Assembly (NCBI RefSeq): GCF_030588185.1
Contig: NZ_JAOSID010000001.1
Location: 45,340-109,339, forward strand
Direction: 5' to 3'
From: Candidatus Phytoplasma melaleucae
GTDB lineage: Bacteria; Bacillota_I; Bacilli_A; Acholeplasmatales; Acholeplasmataceae
DNA length: 64,000 bases
Position 1 is the first letter of the stretch. Every line of letters starts with the position of its first letter. Both the position numbers and the translations under genes were made by a program. Positions 1 to 11,725 of this stretch are shown here, one piece after another. The notes under the pieces were generated by a model. That model did not search any database. It was not told the origin of the DNA and was given only the letters and a program-made list of their open reading frames with translations.

Positions 1-45
1 TAATATAAATATAAAAATATTTTAATATAAAACTATTAAATTTAA

Positions 46-873
46 TTATTCTTTTGAATTATACTTTTGGCAAAAAGAACAAAAATAAGAACTACGTCCA
101 TCTATGTTAATTTTTTTTATTTCCTGTTGACAAAAACAACAATTTTCTTTTTTTTTGTTATAAACTAAAAGTTTTTTTTGAAACAACCCTTTGATCCCCA
201 AAGATTCAAAAGTATTAACTGTAGTCCCTCCTAAAGAGATAGATTCAGTTAAAATTGCTTGAGCTTTTTTTAACAACAATTCGACTTGTTTTAAAGTTAA
301 ATGACAAGCAGGAGTCTCTGGATGAATTTTAGATAAAAATAAAACTTCACTAGCATAAATATTGCCGATACCTGAAATAAACTTTTGGTTTAAGAGAACT
401 TTTTTAATCATAACATTAGTTTTTTGCAATCTTTGATAAAAATCTTTGGCTAATATTAAAAAAGGATCTAAAGCTAATTGGTCTAACTTACTTTCAGACA
501 AATAGTTATGTTTATTATACAATAAAAAGCGCCCAAATTTGCGAAAATCATAGTATCTAAAAACAGTATCATTATCCAAAAATAATCGAAAATGTTCATG
601 TCTATCTACAGTTGTACAAGCATCCACGTGTTCAATATTTATTTTACCTTCCATTCTTAAATGGCCAACTAAAACCAAATTATCACTTAAAAAAAAAACT
701 AAATATTTACCTTTGCGATATATATCTAAAAAAATTTTGTTTAAAATTTTTTCAAAAATAATTCTTTGTCCGATTATAGATTCATAAAAAATACTTATGT
801 TTGTAACAACACGATTTATCATTTTGGATTTTAAAGCTCTTACAACAACTTCTACTTCTGGTAATTCTGGCAT
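46..873 (-). CDS. mutM: Formamidopyrimidine-DNA glycosylase (Fpg/MutM)
   Basis: Base-excision repair enzyme of the Fpg/Nei family that removes oxidised purines such as 8-oxoguanine and nicks the abasic site. The N-terminus MPELPEVE carries the catalytic Pro (exposed after Met removal) and Glu. A GKYLVF lysine segment follows, and the C-terminus has a four-cysteine zinc finger (CCFC ... CSFC) with the Arg-containing loop GRSSYF. The reading frame is open six codons further upstream, but the start at 873 is chosen because Pro must follow the initiator Met and an AAAGGTG ribosome site sits just before it. The length of 275 aa is normal for the family. It stands alone on the minus strand, about 310 bases after the preceding gene. 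Confidence 0.95.
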   Translation of the reverse strand: MPELPEVEVVVRALKSKMINRVVTNISIFYESIIGQRIIFEKILNKIFLDIYRKGKYLVFFLSDNLVLVGHLRMEGKINIEHVDACTTVDRHEHFRLFLDNDTVFRYYDFRKFGRFLLYNKHNYLSESKLDQLALDPFLILAKDFYQRLQKTNVMIKKVLLNQKFISGIGNIYASEVLFLSKIHPETPACHLTLKQVELLLKKAQAILTESISLGGTTVNTFESLGIKGLFQKKLLVYNKKKENCCFCQQEIKKINIDGRSSYFCSFCQKYNSKE

Positions 874-1186
874 ATTTTTTACACCTTTCATTAAACACTA
901 AACAAAACAATAAAGTTTAAATTAATAATTGATGATTTGAAATGTTCAAAATAACTTAATTATTTCAACTTATAAATATTTCTACAATAAATTAATTTTA
1001 TTCTTAATCAAAAAAACTAAATTGTCATTTAGCTCAAAAAATAAATGTATCTTATATGTTTCGAATATTATTTAGTTTTTGCTAAAAACATAATCAAGAA
1101 TATAATATAATATTTTACTGAAATATGTAAAAAATAATTTATGTATGCAAAATAAGCAAAAACAAATTAAATTTTAAAGTTTAGTT
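874..1186. other. Noncoding spacer between mutM and the small gene before it
   Basis: About 310 bases of very AT-rich sequence with no convincing ORF, tRNA or terminator-like hairpin. It probably holds the mutM promoter, but I see no hexamer pair clear enough to place one. Confidence 0.4.
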
Positions 1187-1537
1187 TTAATTGGTTTTAT
1201 CACTTAAATGTTTAAATTTATAAACTATTAGCAAATAGTTTTCATTTTTTAAACTATTATCTGGAGAGAATTGAGTTAATTTACCATAAATAATGTTAAT
1301 CATTTGGCCTGGTTGTAAAAAAAATTCTGGATTATCATTATCTATATGATCAAATATCAAAAATAATTTTTTAAAAAAATAATTCTTATCCTTGATAGAA
1401 ATTTCTATGTCATGAGAAAACCATTCTCTTTGAACCTGGTTACATTGTTTTAAATATCTAACTTGGACTACCGCTTTGATATTATGAACTAAAAATTCAT
1501 CTTGAACACTATCATTTTTATTCGTGATTAAATTCAT
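1187..1537 (-). CDS. Small hypothetical protein behind the RNase J genes
   Basis: I do not recognise this 116-aa protein. It is soluble, with alternating hydrophobic and charged stretches and aromatic-rich beta-like segments, and has no signal peptide or membrane segment. The ATG at 1537 is preferred over an upstream in-frame TTG because AAAGGAG lies nine bases before it. It begins about 37 bases after the RNase J1 stop on the same strand, so it is probably the last gene of an rnjB-rnjA-orf unit. That position would suit a small RNA-metabolism protein, but nothing in the sequence proves it. Confidence 0.6.
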   Translation of the reverse strand: MNLITNKNDSVQDEFLVHNIKAVVQVRYLKQCNQVQREWFSHDIEISIKDKNYFFKKLFLIFDHIDNDNPEFFLQPGQMINIIYGKLTQFSPDNSLKNENYLLIVYKFKHLSDKTN

Positions 1538-1573
1538 TTTAAACAACTCCTTTATAAATTTGATAAAATAGCA

Positions 1574-3272
1574 TTAAATAGTTAAAATAATGGGTAAAAT
1601 CAAAGGATTACGTAAAGTAGATTCATAAATTTGTGGCGTAATAAAATCAACTATAACTTTTTTCAAATAACTTTTGTTTATTGTATCCGATCTTAGTAAT
1701 TTTTGTAACATTTTTTTTACATCAGAAGATATTTGTGTGATTAACTCTTGATTGCCTTTCATGTAAATAAAACCTCGGGACACTATCATTGGATAGTTAA
1801 CAATTTTTTTCTTTTTAGTATCAATGCTCACAATAATAGATAATAACCCTTCTTCGTTCAGAATTTTTCTTTCTTTTAAAATAATGCTACCTAAATCTTC
1901 CATACCTGAATCATCAATATAAATATTATCATAAGGAATTTTGCCAATTAGTTGTGTTTTATTACGACTAATACCTAATAAATCTCCATTATCTAAAACA
2001 AAAATATTCTCTGGCAGTAAACCACATTCAATGGCTAACTTCTTGTGAGCCATTAACATAACATATTCTCCATGAACTGGAATAAAATATTTAGGTTTAA
2101 CTAAATTTAACATTAATTTTAAATCATTTTGGCTAGCATGTCCTGAAGCATGCGTATCAACTAAAAAACCGTGAATAATAACATTAACATCCATTTTATA
2201 TAAGAGGTCTAATATTTTATTAACACTATCTTGGTTACCAGGAATAGGAGAAGAAGAAAAAATTACCGTATCTTTGCTATTAAGTTTTATTTGTCTATGG
2301 ATACCATGAGCCATACGACTAAGAGCAGCTAATGGTTCACCTTGTGATCCAGTACAAAGTAAAGTGATATCATCATATTTATCAATATTATTCCCATTTA
2401 CTAAAAATTCTTTAGGTACTTTCAGATAACCATTTTTCAAGCCTGTATCAATTGCTTTTTCCATACTTCTTCCAAAAACAGCTACTTTTCTATTAGTACG
2501 CACACTTGCTTCAATAATTTGTTTAATACGATAAAAATTCGATGCAAAAGTAACAATAATAATTCTATTTTTGATTTTATAAAAAAGTTTATTAATAGTA
2601 GAACCAATTTTATACTCAGATTCTATTAATCCTTGTTGTTGGGCGTTAGTAGAATCTGATAATAAACATAAAACTCCCTCTTTGCCTAAATCAGACAATT
2701 TTGAATACTCTGCTAAGGGCCCTTCAGGAGTGTGATCGATTTTAAAATCTCCTGTATAAAAAAGAATATTCTGATGATATCTAAACACAACTCCAAAAGT
2801 ATCAGGAATAGAATGATTAAGTCGCACAAAGGAAATTTTTACATCATCAAATACCAATTCAGAATCATAAAAATATTTTTCTATAATACTAAAATACTTA
2901 TGCAGTTTATGTTCTGTTAACTTAAATTCTATTAAATCGTAAGCAATTCCAGACACAAAAATTCGGGGAATTTTAACTCTTTTTAATAAATAAGGAATAC
3001 TACCAATATGATCTTCATGACCGTGAGTAATTAAAAGGCATACAATTTTATGTTCATTTTTGATTAAATAATCATAGCTAGGGAATAATGTAATTCACTC
3101 CTAAAAAAGAATCATCTGAAAAAGACATCCCTGAGTCCATAATAAAAATTTTCTCTTTAATTTCAAAAATATACATATTTTTGCCAACTTCGCCTAATCC
3201 TCCTAACGCACAAAACAATATATCAAAATCTCTACGAGGTGAAAGTGTTATCTTATTATTAAGAGTTTCCAT
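1574..3272 (-). pseudogene. rnjA: Ribonuclease J1, catalytic, interrupted by one +1 frameshift
   Basis: RNase J is the beta-CASP metallo-beta-lactamase exo/endoribonuclease of mRNA decay and rRNA maturation. The first 64 codons (from 3272) carry the family N-terminus, FCALGGLGEVGKNMY, then meet TAG at 3078-3080. Reading on in the +1 frame from AGC at 3077-3079 gives 501 residues with every metal site intact: THGHEDH, HSIPDTFG, TGDFKID, HASGHAS and IPVHGEY. The two parts together make 565 aa, the normal length, so only one base is out of register. The downstream piece has a GTG that could start at 2956, but that product would lack the THGHEDH motif. The break may be a sequencing error, a recent mutation or a programmed +1 shift at CCC-TAG-C. 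It lies 65 bases behind the J2-like gene. Confidence 0.85.
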
Positions 3273-3337
3273 TTTATATTTTTATTTAACCTTTTCTTTC
3301 TTGTTGATTTGGCTTATCTCCTGTTATAAAACATGTT

Positions 3338-5017
3338 TTAACGTATAACTGAAATTAAAACAGGAATAATTACAGGTTTTTTTTTAGTTTCTTTAAAAAC
3401 AAATTTGGATAATTCTTCTCTTAGATTATTTTTAAAATCGCTCCATTTAATTTGTCTATTATTATTTAGAAAATTTTTACTAATCTCTACAAATAAATCT
3501 TTTATTTCCATCAACAAAGAATCAATTTTGATTTTACTTAAAAAACCTTTGCTAATTAATTCGATGTTACCTATAATTTTTCTTAATCTCATATCTAGAT
3601 TGCAAACTACAATAATAATACCGTCATTAGCCAAAAGCTCACGATCTTTTAAAATAAAATCATTACCATCTAAAACAGGAGTACCATCGATTAAAATATC
3701 TCCTAAATTTTTAAAAAATTTTTTTTTAATTAATGGTTTATTTTTGCCATCATAAGACCAAATATCTCCGTTTTCTAGTAAAAAAATTTTATTCACAGGA
3801 TAATTAAAATTCTGAGCAATCTTTTTCACTTGATACTGATGTCTATATTCTCCCATAACCGGAATTATAAAAGTAGGATTTAATAAATTTAGCATTAATC
3901 TGAAATTATCTTCATAATTATAAGAAAATGTTTGCAATAAATCTTTCACCAAAACATCTACCATAAAACCATTCCGCGCTAACATATCTATAGTTTTATT
4001 TTGTATTTTATCAATACCTGCAAAATCAATAGAAAACAATAGAATTTTATCCAGCTTATTTAATCTCATCAAACGATCCGTCTGTTTACACATTCTTTGC
4101 AATCTATAAAAAGGTTCAAAACGTTTACCAACTACTATAACAACCAGATTCTGATATTTTAAATAATCACTGGCTTTTTTCAGATTAACTAAAAAATTAT
4201 CTGGAATTCTAAGATATTTTTGTTGTAATGCTATATCAATAATTTTTTCGCTTTTTCTTCCTAAAATAACAATTTTTAAATTTGCTTCTACAGCCAAATC
4301 TATAACCATTTGTATTTTTAACAAATCAGGAATTAAAAAAGAAATAATAATATTTTTCTCTATACTAGCAAAATAACTGCTTAGATCATACTCTAAAATA
4401 TCTTCTTTTTTCAAAGTAGTGATATTTAAAACACCTTGCGAAGCTGGTAATAAAGCTAAAACTTTTTTTTGAGACAATTCAGCTAAATATTTAAAATTCG
4501 TTTGAAAAGACTTATTTTTTGATTGCAATAAATTCATTGCACTCATATAAAGAATTATTCCTTTAACTGTCTCAAAAGCAATCCCAAAGACTCCTGGTAA
4601 AAAATGAGATATGCTAAAAAAATGAATTTTAATATCATCTAATTTTATCTGTGTTTGGTCATGGACCACTTGAAATATTACTTTATTATCATCGATGTTT
4701 TTTTGTTTTAAATAGTGTTTTAAAACTTCTATGGTGAAATTAGCAGCATAAACAGGCACATTTAAGTATTCAATAACATAAGATAAAGCACCAGAATGAG
4801 TGTCTAAAGACGAAGTAATAAAAATACCTTTAATTTTATCTTTAATAAATTCTAATTTACTATAGTAAGGAATAATAGCATCTATACCATTCATTATAAG
4901 ACTGGGATATTTCAAACCTGCATCTAAAACAAAATAAGAAGATTGAATCTTTAATAGATAAAAGTTTTTTCCATTTTCCCCCATGCCTCCTAAGGCAAAA
5001 AAACTTATTTCTTGCAT
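3338..5017 (-). CDS. rnjB: RNase J2-like protein with a degenerate active site
   Basis: A 559-aa RNase J paralogue with an intact reading frame. The fold is recognisable throughout: N-terminal FFALGGMGENGKNFYLL, the beta-CASP region, and IIPVMGEY near residue 400. Most metal ligands are lost. The THGHEDH motif has become TSSLDTH, the TGDF aspartate is gone, the HASGHAS motif is replaced, and IPVHGEY reads IPVMGEY. Bacterial RNase J2 proteins are often poorly active partners of J1, so a structural or allosteric role in a J1-J2 complex is inferred. An AAGGAG site lies about 15 bases upstream of the ATG. It heads the unit rnjB-rnjA-orf and is divergent from recU. Confidence 0.85.
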   Translation of the reverse strand: MQEISFFALGGMGENGKNFYLLKIQSSYFVLDAGLKYPSLIMNGIDAIIPYYSKLEFIKDKIKGIFITSSLDTHSGALSYVIEYLNVPVYAANFTIEVLKHYLKQKNIDDNKVIFQVVHDQTQIKLDDIKIHFFSISHFLPGVFGIAFETVKGIILYMSAMNLLQSKNKSFQTNFKYLAELSQKKVLALLPASQGVLNITTLKKEDILEYDLSSYFASIEKNIIISFLIPDLLKIQMVIDLAVEANLKIVILGRKSEKIIDIALQQKYLRIPDNFLVNLKKASDYLKYQNLVVIVVGKRFEPFYRLQRMCKQTDRLMRLNKLDKILLFSIDFAGIDKIQNKTIDMLARNGFMVDVLVKDLLQTFSYNYEDNFRLMLNLLNPTFIIPVMGEYRHQYQVKKIAQNFNYPVNKIFLLENGDIWSYDGKNKPLIKKKFFKNLGDILIDGTPVLDGNDFILKDRELLANDGIIIVVCNLDMRLRKIIGNIELISKGFLSKIKIDSLLMEIKDLFVEISKNFLNNNRQIKWSDFKNNLREELSKFVFKETKKKPVIIPVLISVIR

Positions 5018-5226
5018 TTTATATAATATAAACTCCTTAAAAAGATTGGATAAAATTTAATAATGTAATTTTAGTAATAATGAATAAATAAAATATTTAT
5101 TTCAGAATATACTAAATGTTTCTTATATAATTAGAATTGTGAAAATATTTTTTTACCACCCACATATTTACATTGTTATGAATATCAAAAACTAACTCAT
5201 TATAAAAGAAAGCGACAATTCTGTGT

Positions 5227-5793
5227 ATGGTTTATTTTCTTAAAATTGATAGAACCAATAATAAAACAATAAGAAAAAATAATTTAGGTTCTAGCTTAGA
5301 AAAAGATATTAACTTAACTAATATTTTCTATAGAGAGCAAAAAATAGCATTCATCCACAAAAATGAAATCCCTATTCAAGTTGTAAAAGTTGAATATCCA
5401 AATCGTCAAAAAGCTAAAATTGTTGAGGCTTATTATAAATTTAAATCTTTACCTGATTACCAAGGTATTTACAAAGGTAAATATTTATCATTTGATGTCA
5501 AAGAAACAAATAATCCAAAATATTTCAACTTGTCCAATATTCCTCAACACCAGATATACAATTTACAAGAAGTACAAAAACTGAAAGGTATATCTTTTTT
5601 TATTATTAATTTCAAAACTAAAAATAAATATTTCTATTTACCAATTAATTATTTAACTGATTTTTTAAATAATTCATCAAAAAAAAGCATAAGTTATGAC
5701 ATTTTTGAACAAAACTTTTTTATGATTCCGTTTCGTTACAATCCTAGATTAGATTATTTAAAAATCGTAGATAAATTTATCCAAAAAGACTAA
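5227..5793 (+). CDS. recU: Holliday junction resolvase RecU
   Basis: RecU is the Firmicutes/Mollicutes Holliday-junction-cutting enzyme of recombination and chromosome segregation. The 188-aa protein follows the family closely: SSLEKDINLTNIFY, then IPIQVVKVEYP, the LPDYQGIYKGKYLSFDVKET core and the HQIYNL helix. The catalytic Asp of the DYxGIYKG segment (about D77) and the Lys of the FxxKET segment (K92) are kept. The family Glu in FEAKET is here Asp (D90), a conservative change. Length is slightly below the Bacillus protein (about 206 aa). It stands alone on the plus strand, divergent from rnjB. The ribosome site is weak, so the start is less certain than the identity. Confidence 0.88.
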   Translation: MVYFLKIDRTNNKTIRKNNLGSSLEKDINLTNIFYREQKIAFIHKNEIPIQVVKVEYPNRQKAKIVEAYYKFKSLPDYQGIYKGKYLSFDVKETNNPKYFNLSNIPQHQIYNLQEVQKLKGISFFIINFKTKNKYFYLPINYLTDFLNNSSKKSISYDIFEQNFFMIPFRYNPRLDYLKIVDKFIQKD

Positions 5794-5835
5794 TCACTAG
5801 ATAAGAATTTTTGATTTAGTTACAAATTTGTAAAT

Positions 5836-6492
5836 TTAATTTAAAAATAAAGTTTCTATATTATCTTTTAAAATAGGATTTATAAAAAATAAAATAAATC
5901 CAATTAATAAGTTATTAATAATAACAGATAATAAATAGTATAAAAAAATAATCATATAAATAGACGAAGAAAACCAAGGAACCCATAAAATATTTCTAAA
6001 ATCATCTAACATTGGGTTATGAGATAAAAGCGAAAGACAATAGGTAAAACAAGCATAAGAACAAATTTGCATGATAGTAATTAATGACAAGCTTAAAATA
6101 AGAGATTTATAATCTGTTAAATTTTTTAAATTTTCCTGATAAAAAAGACCTGAAAGAGAACAAAAAATATAAGGTATTACAAACATAAATAATAAAAGTA
6201 AAATTTGCAAAAAAAACGACTGATCGCTTTTAACATTTAAAAAAAAACTCATTTTATGATAATCTATTAAAAATTCTAAACTTATGTGAATTAAAATATA
6301 GAAAAAATTCGCAAAAAAACTAAATTTGAAACCAAACAAAAATCCTATTAAAATAATAGGTAATAACTCTAATTTTAATAAAGAAGTGTGACAATCAATA
6401 GATAAAAATTTAACAAAAAAAAATTCAATTACAAGCGAAATAGTTAATAGCCAAGAAATAACCGTAATTTTTCTCAACAAAAATTTTTTCAT
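5836..6492 (-). CDS. Multi-pass membrane protein, ECF transporter S-component-like
   Basis: A 218-aa protein with about six hydrophobic segments and a short positively charged N-terminus. Size, topology and the segment ELLPIILIGFLFGFKFSF resemble substrate-binding S-components of ECF vitamin transporters, where a polar-hydrophobic helix pair precedes a Gly-Phe-rich turn. The call rests on general pattern, not a diagnostic motif. It follows lplA on the same strand after a 108-base gap, which hints at lipoate or another cofactor as the substrate. No ECF ATPase or T-component is nearby, so it would rely on a shared energising module elsewhere. It could also be an unrelated membrane protein. Confidence 0.5.
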   Translation of the reverse strand: MKKFLLRKITVISWLLTISLVIEFFFVKFLSIDCHTSLLKLELLPIILIGFLFGFKFSFFANFFYILIHISLEFLIDYHKMSFFLNVKSDQSFFLQILLLLFMFVIPYIFCSLSGLFYQENLKNLTDYKSLILSLSLITIMQICSYACFTYCLSLLSHNPMLDDFRNILWVPWFSSSIYMIIFLYYLLSVIINNLLIGFILFFINPILKDNIETLFLN

Positions 6493-6600
6493 CCTTATTT
6501 TTTCTATATTCCTTCCTTATATTATAATATATTTTTTATATTTATTAATTTATAAATAAAAATAAAAACATCATAAATATTATTCTAAATATAAATTAAT

Positions 6601-7596
6601 TTATGAATGTAAAATACCTTTCTTGAATAAAAATAAAAAATCTTCATTACAAGCATTCAAAATATAATCTTGAATATTAATAACCCTCAAAATTTTTTTT
6701 AAACTTTCGCTTGTATAGGGAATATTTACGAAATAATTTGTAAATTCAGATAAATTATCTTCCTTGCCAAAAAAATCTCCTGCTAGTAAAAGTTTTTGAA
6801 TTTTACCATTTTCTAATGATAATGATAATTCGATATCGCCCCAAGGAAAACGATGTTTTAAAATTTTGGAATAAGGAGGATGTTTGAAATATAACCATTC
6901 TTTAGAAGAATATTCTTGAGAAATTTGCTTTATTCGTTCTATTTCTTCTTTGCTTAACAAATATTCTCTTGTTGTTAAATATTTTTCTAAATGATGGATC
7001 AGTTCTTCTTGTGTCATTTCATTGAGATAATCCTTTAAATTAGCAACACGAGAAACTACACTGTTAATTCCTTTCGAGATTAGTTTTTCATTATTAGGCG
7101 TAATGCAACGAATCATAATCTCAATATCACAATTATAAAGCAAAGTTCCATGTATGATAACACCATTTTTATTTTGCAAAAATGCACTACCTGAAACTTT
7201 TTTGCCCTCTAATAACATATCATTGCGCCCACTAAAATATAAATTAACACCTAAACATTGAAAAGCTTTAATAATTTGTTTTAAATATTGTTTAAAATGA
7301 AAATTAGGATCTTTTTTTTTAGCAATAATACTAAAAATGGGTGTATTGATGTCATTATAGACACAACCTCCCCCTGTAGGACGTCTAAAAAAATCAATTT
7401 TATTTTTTTTTACAAAATCCAAATTAATTTCATTTTCAATAATTTGATTTCGGCCCAAAACAATACCTTTCATTTGCCATAAAAAAAAATAAACCTCGTT
7501 ATCATGTTTCACAACATTATTTAAAATATAACGCTCTAACCCATAATAAAAATAAGGTTTTAAATTGCTTAATTTGGAATATTTTATTAAGATCAT
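6601..7596 (-). CDS. lplA: Lipoate-protein ligase A
   Basis: Activates free lipoate with ATP and attaches it to the E2 subunits of 2-oxoacid dehydrogenases. The 331-aa protein contains the ligase motif FFRRPTGGGCVYND and the KVSGSAF lysine motif (about residue 133) that contacts lipoyl-AMP, plus the C-terminal accessory domain. For an organism without lipoate synthesis, scavenged lipoate would serve pyruvate dehydrogenase, which also links to the acetate-generating chemistry encoded at 19-27 kb. The next gene on the same strand is a possible ECF S-component, so the two may form an uptake and use pair. Confidence 0.93.
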   Translation of the reverse strand: MILIKYSKLSNLKPYFYYGLERYILNNVVKHDNEVYFFLWQMKGIVLGRNQIIENEINLDFVKKNKIDFFRRPTGGGCVYNDINTPIFSIIAKKKDPNFHFKQYLKQIIKAFQCLGVNLYFSGRNDMLLEGKKVSGSAFLQNKNGVIIHGTLLYNCDIEIMIRCITPNNEKLISKGINSVVSRVANLKDYLNEMTQEELIHHLEKYLTTREYLLSKEEIERIKQISQEYSSKEWLYFKHPPYSKILKHRFPWGDIELSLSLENGKIQKLLLAGDFFGKEDNLSEFTNYFVNIPYTSESLKKILRVINIQDYILNACNEDFLFLFKKGILHS

Positions 7597-7773
7597 AAAT
7601 TGTTTTTTTATTCCTCAACCTTAAATCTTTGACACTTTGATGCTATTCTGTATTTATATTAACACAAATAAACTATTTTGTTTAATTAATCTACTTTAAT
7701 AATATTTATTTCAAACGTATTCAATAAAAATAGAAAAGATAAAAAATTGAAAATATTTAAAACCAATAAATTA

Positions 7774-7813
7774 AAGTAAAAAAACCATCATTCTTAACGT
7801 AAAAAATGATGGT
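7774..7813 (-). terminator. Intrinsic terminator after dnaJ
   Basis: A 9-bp perfect stem (ACCATCATT at 7784-7792 with AATGATGGT at 7805-7813, 12-base loop) lies just past the dnaJ stop. On the minus strand it is followed by a run of T residues. This is the end of the hrcA-grpE-dnaK-dnaJ transcript. Confidence 0.85.
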
Positions 7814-7824
7814 AATGATCAAAA

Positions 7825-8919
7825 TTAAAAAAACCAAGATCTATTTTTTTTTTGTTTTTTTTCTAATTGATCTAATTCTTCAAGTTTTTTAAAAGCACTT
7901 TTTTGTTCTTGCGAAAGAGTATCAGGTGTACGCACTTTGACTACAACATAATGATCGCCCAAACGAGAAGAAGAATTTAAATAAGGAATCCCTTTATTTT
8001 TTAGTCTGAATTTAGTATCAGTTTGTGTTCCACCAGGAATCTTTAATTCTACTTCGCCATGGATAGTGTTAACATTAACAATAGTGCCTAAAGCAGCTTG
8101 GTAAAAATTAATAAATACAGCGGAAATAACATCATTACCTTCTCTTTTAAAGACAGTATGTGGTTTAATGTGAATTTCTACATATAAGTCGCCGTTAACT
8201 GATCCTTGATATCCACTATGACCTTGTTGAGAAGACTTTAAAGTCATTCCATTTTCAACTCCTGCTGGTATTTTTAAAGTAATTTGTTTTGTATTTTTTA
8301 TTCTTTTTTTTCCTTGACAAAAAGAACACTGATTTATAATAATTCTTTTTTTCCCACGACATTGAGGGCAAACTTGCTGAGTAGATATATCTCCTAAAAA
8401 AAATCTCTGTGAAATAGCAACATATCCTAGACCATTACAATAAGAACAAATTTTAATATCTTCTTTGCTTTTAGCTCCTGTGCCACCGCAATAACTACAA
8501 TCTTCTTGAATATCAAATTTAATTTTTTTTTCAGTTCCTAAAGCTGCTTCCATAAAATCAATTATTATTTTAATATGTTTGTCTTCCCCTGAACCAGTTT
8601 TATTTCTATTACTAGTTTTAGAACCAAAAAAACTTGAGAAAATATCAAAATCAAATGAACTATTATTAAAATCTTGAAACCCACTAAAATTTTCATTAAA
8701 TCCAGAAAAACTATGTCCTGGATTATCATATTGAGCTTTTTTGCCAGGATCACTTAGAACACGATAAGCTTCTTGAATCTCTTTAAATTTTTCATCAGCA
8801 TTAGGCTCTTTAGAAACATCAGGATGATATTTTTTAGCAAGTCTTCTATAAGCTTTTTTAATATCGTCTTCATTTGCATTTCTAGATAAGCCTAAAATGT
8901 TATAATAATCTTTTTTCAA
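7825..8919 (-). CDS. dnaJ: Chaperone protein DnaJ (Hsp40)
   Basis: Co-chaperone that delivers clients to DnaK and stimulates its ATPase. The J domain is at residues 1-70 with the HPD motif (KYHPDVSKE), followed by a Gly/Phe-rich linker ([12 protein letters not shown]). The zinc-binding domain has four CxxC modules, of which the first two keep the CxxCxGxG form ([16 protein letters not shown]) and the last two are shortened to CPQCRGKK and CSFCQGKK. A normal C-terminal substrate-binding region follows. At 364 aa it is near full family length. It is last in the heat-shock operon, 104 bases after dnaK, with a strong hairpin in between and a terminator after it. Confidence 0.97.
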   Translation of the reverse strand: MKKDYYNILGLSRNANEDDIKKAYRRLAKKYHPDVSKEPNADEKFKEIQEAYRVLSDPGKKAQYDNPGHSFSGFNENFSGFQDFNNSSFDFDIFSSFFGSKTSNRNKTGSGEDKHIKIIIDFMEAALGTEKKIKFDIQEDCSYCGGTGAKSKEDIKICSYCNGLGYVAISQRFFLGDISTQQVCPQCRGKKRIIINQCSFCQGKKRIKNTKQITLKIPAGVENGMTLKSSQQGHSGYQGSVNGDLYVEIHIKPHTVFKREGNDVISAVFINFYQAALGTIVNVNTIHGEVELKIPGGTQTDTKFRLKNKGIPYLNSSSRLGDHYVVVKVRTPDTLSQEQKSAFKKLEELDQLEKKQKKNRSWFF

Positions 8920-8961
8920 AATAAAACTCCTAATTAAAATTGAAATAGCGAATTAATAAAG

Positions 8962-8997
8962 AAACCAAAAAAAGAACTTATTATCTTTTTTTGGTTT
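8962..8997 (-). promoter_or_regulatory. Perfect 14-bp hairpin between dnaK and dnaJ
   Basis: AAACCAAAAAAAGA (8962-8975) is perfectly complementary to TCTTTTTTTGGTTT (8984-8997), with an 8-base loop. There is no long T tract beyond the stem on the minus strand. It therefore looks more like an intercistronic mRNA processing, stabilising or partial-termination element that sets the dnaK to dnaJ ratio. That role is inferred. Confidence 0.6.
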
Positions 8998-9023
8998 AGT
9001 CGAATGATTTAAATTTTGATACT

Positions 9024-11670
<2,647 letters not shown>

Positions 11671-11725
11671 TTAAATTTTTACTCCTATTAAACATCTTAT
11701 TCACTATTATAATCTATCTTTTCTA

